A stretch of DNA of 64,000 nucleotides from Escherichia sp. E4742 (GCF_005843885.1 NZ_CP040443.1:1550001-1614000); one strand, 5' to 3'. Shown: positions 30,561-40,157, counted from the first letter of the stretch. Translations and numbers: made by a program. Notes: a model not told the origin generated them from the letters alone.

Positions 30561-32474
30561 ATGATTGTTTTCTCCTCGTTACAAATTCGTCGCGGCGTGC
30601 GCGTCCTGCTGGATAATGCCACCGCCACCATCAACCCCGGGCAGAAAGTCGGCCTGGTGGGTAAAAACGGCTGTGGTAAATCTACCCTGCTGGCATTGCT
30701 GAAAAATGAAATCAGCGCCGACGGCGGCAGCTACACCTTTCCGGGAAGCTGGCAATTGGCGTGGGTGAATCAGGAAACGCCGGCGCTACCGCAAGCGGCG
30801 CTGGAATACGTCATTGACGGCGACCGTGAATATCGCCAACTGGAAGCGCAACTCCACGACGCCAACGAACGTAACGATGGGCACGCCATTGCGACCATTC
30901 ATGGCAAGCTGGATGCTATCGACGCATGGAGTATTCGCTCCCGCGCCGCCAGCCTGCTGCACGGCCTCGGTTTCAGCAATGAACAACTGGAGCGCCCGGT
31001 GAGTGATTTCTCCGGTGGCTGGCGTATGCGTCTTAACCTCGCCCAGGCGCTGATTTGCCGTTCAGACTTGCTGCTGCTCGACGAACCGACTAACCACCTC
31101 GATCTCGATGCCGTTATCTGGCTGGAAAAATGGCTGAAGAGCTATCAGGGCACGCTGATCCTGATCTCTCATGACCGCGACTTCCTCGATCCGATAGTGG
31201 ATAAAATTATTCATATCGAACAACAAAGCATGTTCGAGTACACCGGCAACTACAGTTCGTTTGAAGTACAGCGCGCCACCCGTCTGGCGCAGCAACAAGC
31301 GATGTATGAAAGCCAGCAGGAACGCGTAGCGCATCTGCAAAGTTATATCGACCGTTTCCGTGCCAAAGCCACCAAAGCGAAGCAGGCCCAGAGCCGCATT
31401 AAGATGCTCGAGCGTATGGAGCTGATTGCCCCCGCGCACGTCGACAACCCGTTCCGCTTTAGTTTCCGCGCGCCGGAAAGCCTGCCAAATCCGTTACTGA
31501 AGATGGAAAAAGTCAGTGCGGGCTATGGCGATCGCATTATTCTCGACTCGATTAAACTGAATCTGGTCCCCGGCTCGCGCATTGGTCTGCTAGGCCGCAA
31601 CGGCGCGGGTAAATCGACATTAATCAAACTGTTGGCCGGTGAACTTGCGCCAGTCAGCGGTGAAATTGGTCTGGCGAAAGGGATCAAGCTCGGCTACTTC
31701 GCCCAGCATCAACTGGAATACCTGCGCGCCGACGAATCGCCTATTCAACATCTGGCACGTTTAGCGCCGCAGGAACTGGAGCAAAAACTGCGTGACTATC
31801 TCGGCGGCTTTGGTTTCCAGGGCGATAAAGTGACGGAAGAAACGCGCCGCTTCTCCGGTGGAGAAAAAGCCCGCCTGGTGCTGGCATTAATTGTCTGGCA
31901 GCGTCCGAATCTGCTGCTGCTCGACGAACCGACTAACCACCTTGATCTCGACATGCGTCAGGCACTGACTGAAGCGTTGATCGAGTTTGAAGGCGCGCTG
32001 GTTGTCGTTTCGCACGACCGTCATTTGCTGCGTTCCACCACTGACGATCTCTATCTGGTTCACGATCGTAAAGTCGAACCGTTCGACGGCGATCTGGAAG
32101 ATTATCAACAGTGGTTGAGCGACGTACAAAAGCAGGAAAACCAGGCCGACGAAGCGCCAAAAGAGAACGCGAACAGCGCCCAGGCACGTAAAGATCAGAA
32201 GCGTCGGGAAGCGGAGCTGCGTGCGCAAACCCAGCCGCTACGTAAAGAGATCGCCCGTCTGGAAAAAGAGATGGAGAAGCTGAATGCGCAACTGGCGCAG
32301 GCGGAAGAGAAACTCGGCGACAGCGAACTGTACGATCAGAGCCGTAAAGCGGAACTGACCGCCTGCCTGCAACAACAAGCGAGCGCTAAATCCGGGCTGG
32401 AAGAGTGCGAAATGGCATGGCTGGAAGCCCAGGAGCAGCTTGAGCAGATGCTGCTGGAAGGCCAAAGCAACTGA
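30561..32474 (+). CDS. yheS: ABC-F family ATPase YheS
   Basis: A soluble translation-associated ATPase without membrane domains. It has 637 residues: ABC1 with Walker A GKNGCGKST (near 34) and signature SGGWRMR, a linker of charged helices (arm and P-site tRNA interaction motif, about 235-290), ABC2 with GRNGAGKST and SGGEKAR, and a Glu/Lys/Gln-rich coiled coil (about 530-637). The Walker B segments LLLLDEPTNHLDLD are identical in both halves even at DNA level (see findings). The yheT start overlaps its stop by one base. Confidence 0.97.
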   Translation: MIVFSSLQIRRGVRVLLDNATATINPGQKVGLVGKNGCGKSTLLALLKNEISADGGSYTFPGSWQLAWVNQETPALPQAALEYVIDGDREYRQLEAQLHDANERNDGHAIATIHGKLDAIDAWSIRSRAASLLHGLGFSNEQLERPVSDFSGGWRMRLNLAQALICRSDLLLLDEPTNHLDLDAVIWLEKWLKSYQGTLILISHDRDFLDPIVDKIIHIEQQSMFEYTGNYSSFEVQRATRLAQQQAMYESQQERVAHLQSYIDRFRAKATKAKQAQSRIKMLERMELIAPAHVDNPFRFSFRAPESLPNPLLKMEKVSAGYGDRIILDSIKLNLVPGSRIGLLGRNGAGKSTLIKLLAGELAPVSGEIGLAKGIKLGYFAQHQLEYLRADESPIQHLARLAPQELEQKLRDYLGGFGFQGDKVTEETRRFSGGEKARLVLALIVWQRPNLLLLDEPTNHLDLDMRQALTEALIEFEGALVVVSHDRHLLRSTTDDLYLVHDRKVEPFDGDLEDYQQWLSDVQKQENQADEAPKENANSAQARKDQKRREAELRAQTQPLRKEIARLEKEMEKLNAQLAQAEEKLGDSELYDQSRKAELTACLQQQASAKSGLEECEMAWLEAQEQLEQMLLEGQSN

Positions 32475-33496
32475 TGGCGCAGATAACGACGACCGATGCC
32501 AATGAATTCAGCAGCAGTGCTGAATTCATCCCTATGCGCGGTTTCAGCAATTGCCATCTACAAACCATGCTGCCGCGTCTGTTTCGTCGTCAGGTGAAAT
32601 TCACTCCGCACTGGCAGCGGCTGGAGTTGCCCGACGGCGATTTTGTCGATCTCGCGTGGAGTGAAGATCCTGCACAGGCGAAACATAAACCGCGTTTAGT
32701 GGTGTTTCACGGGCTCGAAGGCAGCCTCAATAGCCCTTACGCCCATGGACTGGTTGATGCGGCGAAAAAGCGCGGCTGGCTGGGTGTGGTGATGCATTTT
32801 CGCGGATGCAGCGGTGAACCTAACCGCATGCACCGCATTTACCATTCGGGCGAAACCGAAGACGCCAGTTGGTTTTTACGCTGGCTGCAACGCGAGTTTG
32901 GTCATGCGTCAACGGCTGCCGTCGGCTATTCGCTCGGCGGTAATATGCTGGCCTGTTTGCTGGCAAAAGAAGGTAATAATCTCCCGATTGATGCGGCGGT
33001 GGTTGTCTCCGCGCCGTTTGTGCTGGAAGCCTGTAGTTACCATATGGAAAAGGGCTTTTCCCGCGTTTATCAGCGTTATTTGCTGAACCTGCTAAAAGCC
33101 AATGCTGCACGCAAGCTGGCGGCCTACCCCGGTACGCTACCGATTAATCTCGCGCAGTTAAAATCGGTACGTCGCATCCGTGAATTTGACGATCTGATCA
33201 CCGCCAGAATTCACGGCTACGCCGACGCTATCGACTATTATCGTCAGTGTAGCGCCATGCCTATGCTGAACCGGATCGCTAAACCGACGCTGATTATTCA
33301 CGCCAAAGACGATCCGTTTATGGATCATCAGGTGATCCCGAAACCGGAAAATCTTCCTCCGCAAGTAGAGTATCAACTGACCGAACATGGGGGTCATGTT
33401 GGTTTTATTGGCGGTACATTACTTCACCCGCAAATGTGGCTGGAGTCACGCATTCCTGACTGGTTAACAACGTATCTGGAGGCGAAATCATGTTGA
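32474..33496 (+). CDS. yheT: Alpha/beta hydrolase YheT
   Basis: A predicted esterase of the AB-hydrolase 4/UPF0017 family, 340 residues. The nucleophile elbow is GYSLGG with Ser153. The acid and base are probably in HAKDDPFMDH and EHGGHVGF. The oxyanion region VVFHGLEGSLNSPYA is present. Substrate unknown; homologues act on lipid or acyl esters. Overlaps yheS by one base and yheU by seven. Confidence 0.95.
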   Translation: MAQITTTDANEFSSSAEFIPMRGFSNCHLQTMLPRLFRRQVKFTPHWQRLELPDGDFVDLAWSEDPAQAKHKPRLVVFHGLEGSLNSPYAHGLVDAAKKRGWLGVVMHFRGCSGEPNRMHRIYHSGETEDASWFLRWLQREFGHASTAAVGYSLGGNMLACLLAKEGNNLPIDAAVVVSAPFVLEACSYHMEKGFSRVYQRYLLNLLKANAARKLAAYPGTLPINLAQLKSVRRIREFDDLITARIHGYADAIDYYRQCSAMPMLNRIAKPTLIIHAKDDPFMDHQVIPKPENLPPQVEYQLTEHGGHVGFIGGTLLHPQMWLESRIPDWLTTYLEAKSC

Positions 33497-33708
33497 TTCC
33501 CTGGCAAGACATCTCCCCTGAAACGCTGGAAAATTTAATTGAAAGCTTTGTGTTACGTGAAGGCACCGATTATGGTGAACAAGAGCGTACGCTTGAACAG
33601 AAAGTCGCCGACGTCAAACGCCAGCTACAGTGCGGAGAAGCGGTACTGGTCTGGTCGGAACTGCACGAGACGGTCAATATCATGCCGCGCAGTCAGTTTC
33701 GCGAATAA
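33490..33708 (+). CDS. yheU: UPF0270 protein YheU
   Basis: A conserved 72-residue protein (MLIPWQDISPETLENLIESF at the start) of the YheU family. Acidic, with no membrane segment. Its start lies inside the yheT end. Function unknown. Confidence 0.94.
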   Translation: MLIPWQDISPETLENLIESFVLREGTDYGEQERTLEQKVADVKRQLQCGEAVLVWSELHETVNIMPRSQFRE

Positions 33709-33761
33709 CCTGCAACCGTCGGCGGACGAAATAATAATGATTGCCAAGTCATGGAGTTACT

Positions 33762-34631
33762 ATGTCTGCCAAACATCCGGTCATTGCGGTAACAGGATCC
33801 AGCGGCGCGGGGACTACCACCACCAGCCTCGCGTTTCGTAAAATATTCGCCCAGTTAAATCTGCAAGCCGCCGAGGTGGAAGGCGACAGTTTTCACCGCT
33901 ACACCCGCCCGGAAATGGACATGGCGATCCGCAAAGCGCGCGACGCCGGGCGGCATATCAGCTACTTCGGTCCCGAAGCTAACGACTTCGGCCTGCTGGA
34001 ACAGACCTTTATTGAATATGGCCAGAGCGGCAAAGGGAAATCTCGCAAATATCTACATACCTACGACGAAGCCGTACCGTGGAATCAGGTACCGGGGACA
34101 TTCACCCCATGGCAACCTTTACCGGAACCGACCGATGTACTGTTTTATGAAGGTTTACACGGCGGCGTAGTCACCCCGCAACATAACGTTGCGCAGCATG
34201 TAGACTTACTGGTTGGCGTAGTGCCTATCGTTAACCTTGAGTGGATTCAAAAACTCATTCGCGATACCGGCGAGCGCGGGCACTCGCGAGAAGCGGTGAT
34301 GGACTCGGTAGTTCGCTCAATGGAAGATTATATCAACTACATCACACCGCAATTTTCCCGCACCCATCTTAACTTCCAGCGCGTTCCCACCGTCGACACT
34401 TCAAACCCGTTCGCGGCAAAAGGCATTCCATCGCTAGATGAAAGCTTTGTGGTGATCCATTTTCGTAATCTGGAAGAGATCGATTTCCCCTGGCTACTGG
34501 CGATGTTGCAGGGCTCATTCATTTCCCACATCAATACATTAGTGGTGCCGGGCGGCAAAATGGGTCTGGCAATGGAGTTAATTATGCTGCCGCTGGTGCA
34601 GCGATTGATGGAAGGAAAGAAAATCGAGTAA
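33762..34631 (+). CDS. prkB: Phosphoribulokinase-like P-loop kinase PrkB
   Basis: A probable phosphoribulokinase homologue of unknown substrate in an organism without a Calvin cycle. It has 289 residues from the ATG at 33762, preceded by GGAG; the frame extends seven codons upstream without need. P-loop GSSGAGTTTT at 10-19, then EGDSFHRYTR, a PRK-like metal/substrate region. The neighbourhood (yheSTU, crp) gives no pathway hint. Confidence 0.93.
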   Translation: MSAKHPVIAVTGSSGAGTTTTSLAFRKIFAQLNLQAAEVEGDSFHRYTRPEMDMAIRKARDAGRHISYFGPEANDFGLLEQTFIEYGQSGKGKSRKYLHTYDEAVPWNQVPGTFTPWQPLPEPTDVLFYEGLHGGVVTPQHNVAQHVDLLVGVVPIVNLEWIQKLIRDTGERGHSREAVMDSVVRSMEDYINYITPQFSRTHLNFQRVPTVDTSNPFAAKGIPSLDESFVVIHFRNLEEIDFPWLLAMLQGSFISHINTLVVPGGKMGLAMELIMLPLVQRLMEGKKIE

Positions 34632-34643
34632 CTCTGCTATTAC

Positions 34644-34665
34644 GCCGGATAAAATACTATCCGGC
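34644..34665. repeat. REP-like palindrome / terminator between prkB and yhfA
   Basis: GCCGGATA-N6-TATCCGGC is a REP-type half element located between the convergent ends of prkB and yhfA. It may act as a terminator or transcript stabiliser. Confidence 0.6.
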
Positions 34666-34685
34666 TTCACAACGGGATAGTTAAA

Positions 34686-35090
34686 TCACGCAGCAACCAC
34701 TTCATACGAGTGGGTAATATTCACCGCTTTTTCCAGCATCAACGCGACTGAGCAATACTTCTCGGCTGATAGATCGACCGCACGCGCAACCGCTGCGTCC
34801 TTCAGGTCGCGACCGGTGACGATAAAATGCAAATTGATATGGGTAAACAGGCGGGGAGCCTCTTCGCGGCGTTCAGAGGTTAATTTTACTTCACAATCGA
34901 CCACATCCTGACGCCCTTTTTGCAGGATAGAAACCACATCAATGGCGCTACAGCCACCCGCCGCCATCAGCACCATTTCCATCGGGCTGGGCGCTTTATC
35001 GCCAGAGTTGCCATCCATTAAAATCTGGTGACCAGAGGCAGATTCGCCCAAAAAAGTTAACCCTTCAACCCACTTCACACGCGCTTGCAT
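34686..35090 (-). CDS. yhfA: OsmC/Ohr-family protein YhfA
   Basis: A 134-residue protein of the OsmC family, known as peroxide-reducing thiol enzymes. Two cysteines in the expected positions are Cys47 (MAAGGCSAIDVV) and Cys113 (EKYCSVALML). The substrate is not known for this subfamily. It is transcribed divergently from crp across a 301-base interval. Confidence 0.95.
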   Translation of the reverse strand: MQARVKWVEGLTFLGESASGHQILMDGNSGDKAPSPMEMVLMAAGGCSAIDVVSILQKGRQDVVDCEVKLTSERREEAPRLFTHINLHFIVTGRDLKDAAVARAVDLSAEKYCSVALMLEKAVNITHSYEVVAA

Positions 35091-35391
35091 AATCGGAACT
35101 CCATTGCGTCAATTTTCCTGACAGAGTACGCGTACTGACCAAATCGCGCAACGGAAGGCGACCTGGGTCATGCTGAAGCGAGACACCAGGAGACACAACG
35201 CGAAAGCTATGCTAAAACAGTCAGGATGCTACAGTAATACATTGATGTACTGCATGTATGTAAAGGACGCCACATTACCGTGCAGTTCAGTTGATAGCCC
35301 CTTCCCAGGTAGCGGGAAGCACATTTCGGCAATCCAGAGACAGCGGCGTTTTCTGGCTCTGGAGAAAGCTTATAACAGAGGATAACCGCGC
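35091..35391. promoter_or_regulatory. yhfA-crp divergent regulatory region
   Basis: A 301-base non-coding interval. It holds the crp promoters, the long crp leader, and at 35259-35274 a CRP-like site TGTAA-N6-CCACA (8 of 10 half-site bases). CRP is known to act on its own promoter, partly through a divergent transcript. The leader shows AGAGGATAAC before the crp ATG. A 71-codon frame in this interval is not supported as a gene. Confidence 0.7.
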
Positions 35392-36024
35392 ATGGTGCTT
35401 GGCAAACCGCAAACAGACCCGACTCTCGAATGGTTCTTGTCTCATTGCCACATTCATAAGTACCCATCCAAGAGCACGCTTATTCACCAGGGTGAAAAAG
35501 CGGAAACGCTGTACTACATCGTTAAAGGCTCTGTGGCAGTGCTGATCAAAGACGAGGAGGGTAAAGAAATGATCCTCTCTTATCTGAATCAGGGTGATTT
35601 TATTGGCGAATTGGGCCTGTTTGAAGAAGGCCAGGAACGTAGCGCATGGGTACGTGCGAAAACTGCCTGTGAAGTGGCTGAAATTTCCTACAAAAAATTC
35701 CGCCAATTAATTCAGGTAAACCCGGATATTCTGATGCGTCTCTCCGCACAGATGGCACGTCGTCTGCAAGTCACTTCAGAGAAAGTGGGCAACCTCGCTT
35801 TCCTCGATGTAACGGGTCGCATTGCACAGACTCTGCTGAATCTGGCGAAACAACCGGATGCTATGACTCACCCGGACGGTATGCAAATTAAAATTACCCG
35901 TCAGGAAATTGGTCAAATTGTCGGCTGTTCTCGTGAAACCGTGGGACGCATTCTGAAGATGCTGGAAGATCAGAACCTGATCTCCGCACACGGAAAAACC
36001 ATCGTCGTTTACGGCACCCGTTGA
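35392..36024 (+). CDS. crp: cAMP receptor protein CRP
   Basis: A global regulator of carbon use. It has 210 residues, the same as E. coli K-12 as I recall it. The cAMP-binding beta barrel is at 1-130 with [18 protein letters not shown] contacting cAMP. C helix 110-136. The winged HTH carries the recognition helix [13 protein letters not shown] (Arg181, Glu182, Arg186). Activating region 1 near 156-164 (MTHPDGMQI) and AR2 residues His20, His22 (SHCHIHK) and Lys102 are intact. Confidence 0.99.
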
Positions 36025-36035
36025 TCCCATCGGAG

Positions 36036-36068
36036 TGGCGCGTTACCTGGTAGCGCGCCATTTTGTTT
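36036..36068 (+). terminator. Terminator of crp
   Basis: TGGCGCG / CGCGCCA, a 7-bp stem with an 11-base loop, followed by TTTTGTTT, 12 bases after the crp stop. It ends just before the yhfK start, so yhfK may depend on readthrough or its own promoter. Confidence 0.75.
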
Positions 36069-36074
36069 AAACCG

Positions 36075-38165
36075 ATGTGGCGCAGACTGATTTATCATCC
36101 CGATATTAACTACGCACTACGACAAACGCTGGTGCTATGTTTGCCCGTGGCCGTTGGTCTGTTGCTTGGCGAATTAAGACTCGGGCTGCTCTTTTCCCTC
36201 GTCCCCGCCTGTTGCAATATTGCAGGGCTTGATACCCCCCATAAACGTTTTTTCAAACGTTTAATTATTGGTGCGTCGCTGTTTGCCACCTGCAGCTTGC
36301 TAACACAACTGCTGCTGGAAAAAGATATCCCCCTGCCATTTCTGCTGACGGGGTTAACGTTGATACTTGGCGTTACTGCCGAGTTAGGCCCATTACACGC
36401 AAAATTGCTTCCTGCATCGCTGCTGGCTGCCATTTTTACCCTCAGTCTGGCGGGATATATGCCGGTATGGGAGCCATTGCTCATTTATGCGTTAGGCACA
36501 CTCTGGTATGGGCTGTTTAACTGGTTTTGGTTCTGGCTCTGGCGCGAACAACCGCTACGCGAGTCACTTAGCCTGCTGTACCGTGAACTGGCAGATTATT
36601 GCGAAGCCAAATACAGCCTGCTTACCCAGCACACCGATCCTGAGAAAGCGTTGCCACCGCTGCTGGAACGCCAGCAAAAAGCGGTCGATTTAATTACCCA
36701 GTGCTATCAGCAAATGCACATGCTTTCCGCGCAAAATAATACTGACTACAAGCGGATGTTGCGCATTTTCCAGGAGGCACTGGATTTACAGGAACACATC
36801 TCGGTCAGTTTGCATCAGCCGGAAGAGGTGCAAAAGCTGGTTGAGCGTAGCCATGCGGAAGAAGTTATCCGCTGGAATGCGCAAACCGTCGCCGCTCGCC
36901 TGCGCGTGCTGGCTGATGATATTCTTTACCATCGCCTGCCGACGCGTTTTACGATGGAAAAGCAAATTGGCGCACTGGAGAAAATCGCCCGCCAGCATCC
37001 AGATAACCCTGTAGGGCAATTCTGCTACTGGCACTTCAGCCGCATCGCTCGTGTGCTGCGTACCCAGAAACCGCTCTATGCCCGCGATCTGCTGGCGGAT
37101 AAACAGCGGCGGATGCCATTACTTCCGGCGCTGAAAAGCTATCTTTCCCTGAAATCGCCAGCACTGCGTAATGCCGGACGACTGAGTGTGATGTTAAGCA
37201 TTGCCAGTCTGATGGGCACCGCGCTGCATCTGCCGAAATCCTATTGGATACTAATGACGGTATTGCTGGTGACGCAAAATGGTTATGGCGCTACTCGCCT
37301 GCGGATTGTGAATCGTTCTGTGGGAACCGTGGTTGGATTAATTATTGCAGGCGTTGCGCTGCACTTTAAAATCCCTGAAGGTTACACCCTGACGCTGATG
37401 CTTTTCACCACGCTCGCCAGTTACCTGATATTGCGCAAAAACTACGGCTGGGCGACGGTCGGTTTTACCATTACCGCTGTATATACCCTGCAACTGTTAT
37501 GGCTGAATGGCGAGCAATACATCATTCCGCGTCTTATCGATACTATCATCGGCTGTCTGATTGCCTTCGGCGGCACAGTTTGGCTATGGCCGCAGTGGCA
37601 GAGCGGGTTATTGCGTAAGAACGCCCATGATGCTTTAGAAACCTACCAGGAAGCGATTCGTCTGATCCTGAGTAAAGATCCGCAACCAACACCACTGGCC
37701 TGGCAGCGAATGCGGGTTAATCAGGCACATAACACTCTGTATAACTCATTAAATCAGGCGATGCAGGAACCGGCATTTAACAGCCATTATCTGGCTGACA
37801 TGAAACTGTGGGTAACACATAGTCAGTTTATTGTTGAACATATTAATGCCATGACCACGCTGGCGCGAGAACACCGGACATTACCACCGGAGCTGGCGCA
37901 GGAATATTTGCAGTCTTGTGAAATCGCTATTCAACGCTGTCAGCAGCGCCTGGAATATGATGAACCGGGTAGTTCTGGTGACGCCAATATCATAGACTCG
38001 CCAGAGATGCTGCCACACGAAGGCGCGTCTGGCACGCTGGAGCAGCATTTACAACGCGTTATTGGCCATCTGAATACAATGCACACCATTTCAGCGATGG
38101 CCTGGCGGCAGCGACCACATCACGGGATTTGGTTGAGCCGGAAGTTACGGGATTCGAAGGCGTAA
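36075..38165 (+). CDS. yhfK: YccS/FUSC-like inner-membrane protein YhfK
   Basis: A large membrane protein of 696 residues from the ATG at 36075; a TTG four codons earlier is an alternative. Two hydrophobic blocks of about five to six helices each (15-150 and 370-510) flank a soluble helical region and a cytoplasmic C-terminal domain, the duplicated layout of the FUSC/YccS family, which includes aromatic-acid and efflux-related proteins. Transport substrate unknown. It is convergent with argD across a REP element. Confidence 0.92.
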   Translation: MWRRLIYHPDINYALRQTLVLCLPVAVGLLLGELRLGLLFSLVPACCNIAGLDTPHKRFFKRLIIGASLFATCSLLTQLLLEKDIPLPFLLTGLTLILGVTAELGPLHAKLLPASLLAAIFTLSLAGYMPVWEPLLIYALGTLWYGLFNWFWFWLWREQPLRESLSLLYRELADYCEAKYSLLTQHTDPEKALPPLLERQQKAVDLITQCYQQMHMLSAQNNTDYKRMLRIFQEALDLQEHISVSLHQPEEVQKLVERSHAEEVIRWNAQTVAARLRVLADDILYHRLPTRFTMEKQIGALEKIARQHPDNPVGQFCYWHFSRIARVLRTQKPLYARDLLADKQRRMPLLPALKSYLSLKSPALRNAGRLSVMLSIASLMGTALHLPKSYWILMTVLLVTQNGYGATRLRIVNRSVGTVVGLIIAGVALHFKIPEGYTLTLMLFTTLASYLILRKNYGWATVGFTITAVYTLQLLWLNGEQYIIPRLIDTIIGCLIAFGGTVWLWPQWQSGLLRKNAHDALETYQEAIRLILSKDPQPTPLAWQRMRVNQAHNTLYNSLNQAMQEPAFNSHYLADMKLWVTHSQFIVEHINAMTTLAREHRTLPPELAQEYLQSCEIAIQRCQQRLEYDEPGSSGDANIIDSPEMLPHEGASGTLEQHLQRVIGHLNTMHTISAMAWRQRPHHGIWLSRKLRDSKA

Positions 38166-38193
38166 TATCATCATTGCCAGAAACAAACCGCAG

Positions 38194-38250
38194 GTCGGAT
38201 AAGGCGTTTATGCCGCATCCGACATGCTTTGCCTGATGCGACGATGACAC
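38194..38250. repeat. REP/BIME element between yhfK and argD
   Basis: GTCGGATAAGGCGTTTATGCCGCATCCGAC (38194-38223) is a REP sequence with the usual imperfect stem and TTTA loop. It is followed by GCCTGATGCGACG, a partial inverted REP. It lies between convergent genes as is typical. Confidence 0.85.
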
Positions 38251-38256
38251 GTCTTA

Positions 38257-39477
38257 TTACGCCCCAACCACCTTCGCCACCGCGCGGGCAAAACGCTGCA
38301 TCCCTTCATCGATATCCGCATCTTCCACCACCAGCGATGGTGCAAAACGCATCACATCTGCCCCGGCGTTCAGCACCATTACGCCAGCCTCGGCGCCCGC
38401 ATAAAGGAAATCACGCGCCCGACCTTTGTACTGTGGCTTAAGCTCGGCACCAATCAACAACCCCATACCGCGAATATCGCTAAACACATCAAACTGCTGA
38501 TCTATCTTCTGCAAATGATCAACAAAACGCTGACGTTTCGCGTGAATGCCTTCCAGCACTTCAGGGGTATTGATGATATCAAAGGCCGCGCCCGCCACCG
38601 CACAGGCCAGCGGATTACCGCCGTAGGTGGAACCGTGAGAACCAGGATGAAACGCTGAAGCAATCTCCGCCGTGGTCAGCACGGCGCTAATCGGGAAGCC
38701 GCCGCCTAACGCTTTCGCTGAGGTCAGAATATCCGGTGTCACGCCATAGTGCATATAAGCAAACAGATCGCCGGTACGCCCCATCCCACACTGCACTTCA
38801 TCAAACACCAATAATGCCTGATGCTGATCGCACAGCTCACGCAGCCCCTGCAAAAACTCTGGCGTCGCTGCCGTCACGCCGCCCTCGCCCTGAATCGGCT
38901 CAACAACTACCGCGCAGGTGTGATCATCCATCACCGCTTTCACCGCGTGAAGATCATTAAAAGGCACGTGGATAATATCTGCCGGTTTTGGCCCAAAGCC
39001 GTCGGAATATTTCGGCTGCCCGCCCACAGAAACGGTAAACAACGAGCGACCATGAAAGGCGTTATGGAAGGCAATAATTTTGGTTTTGAACGGGCTATGA
39101 CGTACGCATGCGTAGTGACGCGCCAGTTTAAAGGCGGTTTCGTTGGCTTCCGTACCGGAGTTCATAAACACCACGCGTTCGGCAAACGTCGCCTCAATCA
39201 GTTTACGCCCAAGACGCAGCGCCGGTTCATTGGTGAAAACGTTGCTGATATGCCACAGGGTTTCCCCCTGGGTTTTTAACGCTTCCACCTGCGCCGGATG
39301 GCAATGGCCTAACGCCGTTACCGCAATCCCACCCGCGAAATCGACATACTCTTTGCCTTGCTGATCCCAGACTCGGCTGCCCTGACCTTTTACCGGAATA
39401 AACTCTGCCGGTGCATAAATCGGCAGGATCACTTCATCGAAAGTCGCGCGTGTAATTGCTGCTTGTTCAGTTGCCAT
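38257..39477 (-). CDS. argD: Acetylornithine / succinyldiaminopimelate aminotransferase ArgD
   Basis: A PLP-dependent class III aminotransferase used in both arginine and lysine synthesis. It has 406 residues. The PLP lysine is Lys255 in LTSAKALGGGFP. Other landmarks are NSGTEANETA (phosphate cup) and VFDEVQCGMGRTG. Two ARG boxes precede the gene, indicating ArgR repression by arginine. Confidence 0.98.
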   Translation of the reverse strand: MATEQAAITRATFDEVILPIYAPAEFIPVKGQGSRVWDQQGKEYVDFAGGIAVTALGHCHPAQVEALKTQGETLWHISNVFTNEPALRLGRKLIEATFAERVVFMNSGTEANETAFKLARHYACVRHSPFKTKIIAFHNAFHGRSLFTVSVGGQPKYSDGFGPKPADIIHVPFNDLHAVKAVMDDHTCAVVVEPIQGEGGVTAATPEFLQGLRELCDQHQALLVFDEVQCGMGRTGDLFAYMHYGVTPDILTSAKALGGGFPISAVLTTAEIASAFHPGSHGSTYGGNPLACAVAGAAFDIINTPEVLEGIHAKRQRFVDHLQKIDQQFDVFSDIRGMGLLIGAELKPQYKGRARDFLYAGAEAGVMVLNAGADVMRFAPSLVVEDADIDEGMQRFARAVAKVVGA

Positions 39478-39507
39478 CTCATGATCACCCTGTTACGCAT
39501 AAACCAA

Positions 39508-39546
39508 TGTGAAATTATAATCACAAAATATGCATAAAAAATCACT
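39508..39546 (-). promoter_or_regulatory. Tandem ARG boxes (ArgR operator) of argD
   Basis: Two 18-bp sites, 39508-39525 and 39529-39546, each match the WNTGAATWWWWATTCANW consensus at 16 of 18 positions. They are separated by exactly 3 bases, the canonical spacing for an ArgR hexamer. They start 31 bases upstream of the argD ATG. Confidence 0.85.
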
Positions 39547-39562
39547 AGATAGCAACCAGAAA

Positions 39563-40126
39563 TCAGCGATGCAGGAAATTCGCCAGCAGTTGATGCCCCT
39601 GCTCGCTGAGAATGCTTTCCGGATGGAACTGCACACCTTCAAGATCCCACTGGCGATGACGAATCCCCATAATCTCTCCGGTTTCGCTCCATGCCGTCAC
39701 GTCAAAGCACGCTGGCAATGAGTCAGGTTCCACCACCAGCGAATGGTAACGCGTCACGGTGAGTGGATTCGCCAGCCCCTGGAATACGCCCTGACCGTTA
39801 TGCGTAATCGGTGAGGTTTTACCGTGCATGACCTTTGCGGCGCGCACAACTTTGCCACCAAAAGCCTGCGCCATCGCCTGATGACCGAGGCAGACGCCAA
39901 GAATCGGCAAGCGCCCGGCATAGTGGCGAATAACTTCAAGGGAGATCCCGGCTTCATCTGGCGTACAGGGTCCAGGCGAGATGACAATTTTTTGTGGTTT
40001 AAGGGCGTCGATATCCACCAGTGTCAACGCATCGTTGCGCTTAACCAGCACATCGGCCCCCAGTTCACAAAAGTACTGGTAGAGGTTCCAGGTGAAAGAA
40101 TCGTAGTTATCAATAAGCAGGATCAT
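39563..40126 (-). CDS. pabA: Aminodeoxychorismate synthase glutamine amidotransferase PabA
   Basis: Supplies ammonia to PabB for 4-amino-4-deoxychorismate, the precursor of p-aminobenzoate and folate. It has 187 residues of the class I glutaminase fold. Nucleophile Cys79 lies in LGVCLGHQA. The His/Glu pair is near VQFHPESIL. It follows fic on the same strand with a 31-base gap; E. coli has a fic-pabA unit. Confidence 0.98.
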   Translation of the reverse strand: MILLIDNYDSFTWNLYQYFCELGADVLVKRNDALTLVDIDALKPQKIVISPGPCTPDEAGISLEVIRHYAGRLPILGVCLGHQAMAQAFGGKVVRAAKVMHGKTSPITHNGQGVFQGLANPLTVTRYHSLVVEPDSLPACFDVTAWSETGEIMGIRHRQWDLEGVQFHPESILSEQGHQLLANFLHR

Positions 40127-40157
40127 GGCGGCTCCGGTACGAAAGAACCGCGCTATT

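Noticed and set aside
35170..35385. 71-codon frame in the crp leader
   Set aside because: No family resemblance, ends just before the crp start, and the interval is a known regulatory leader.
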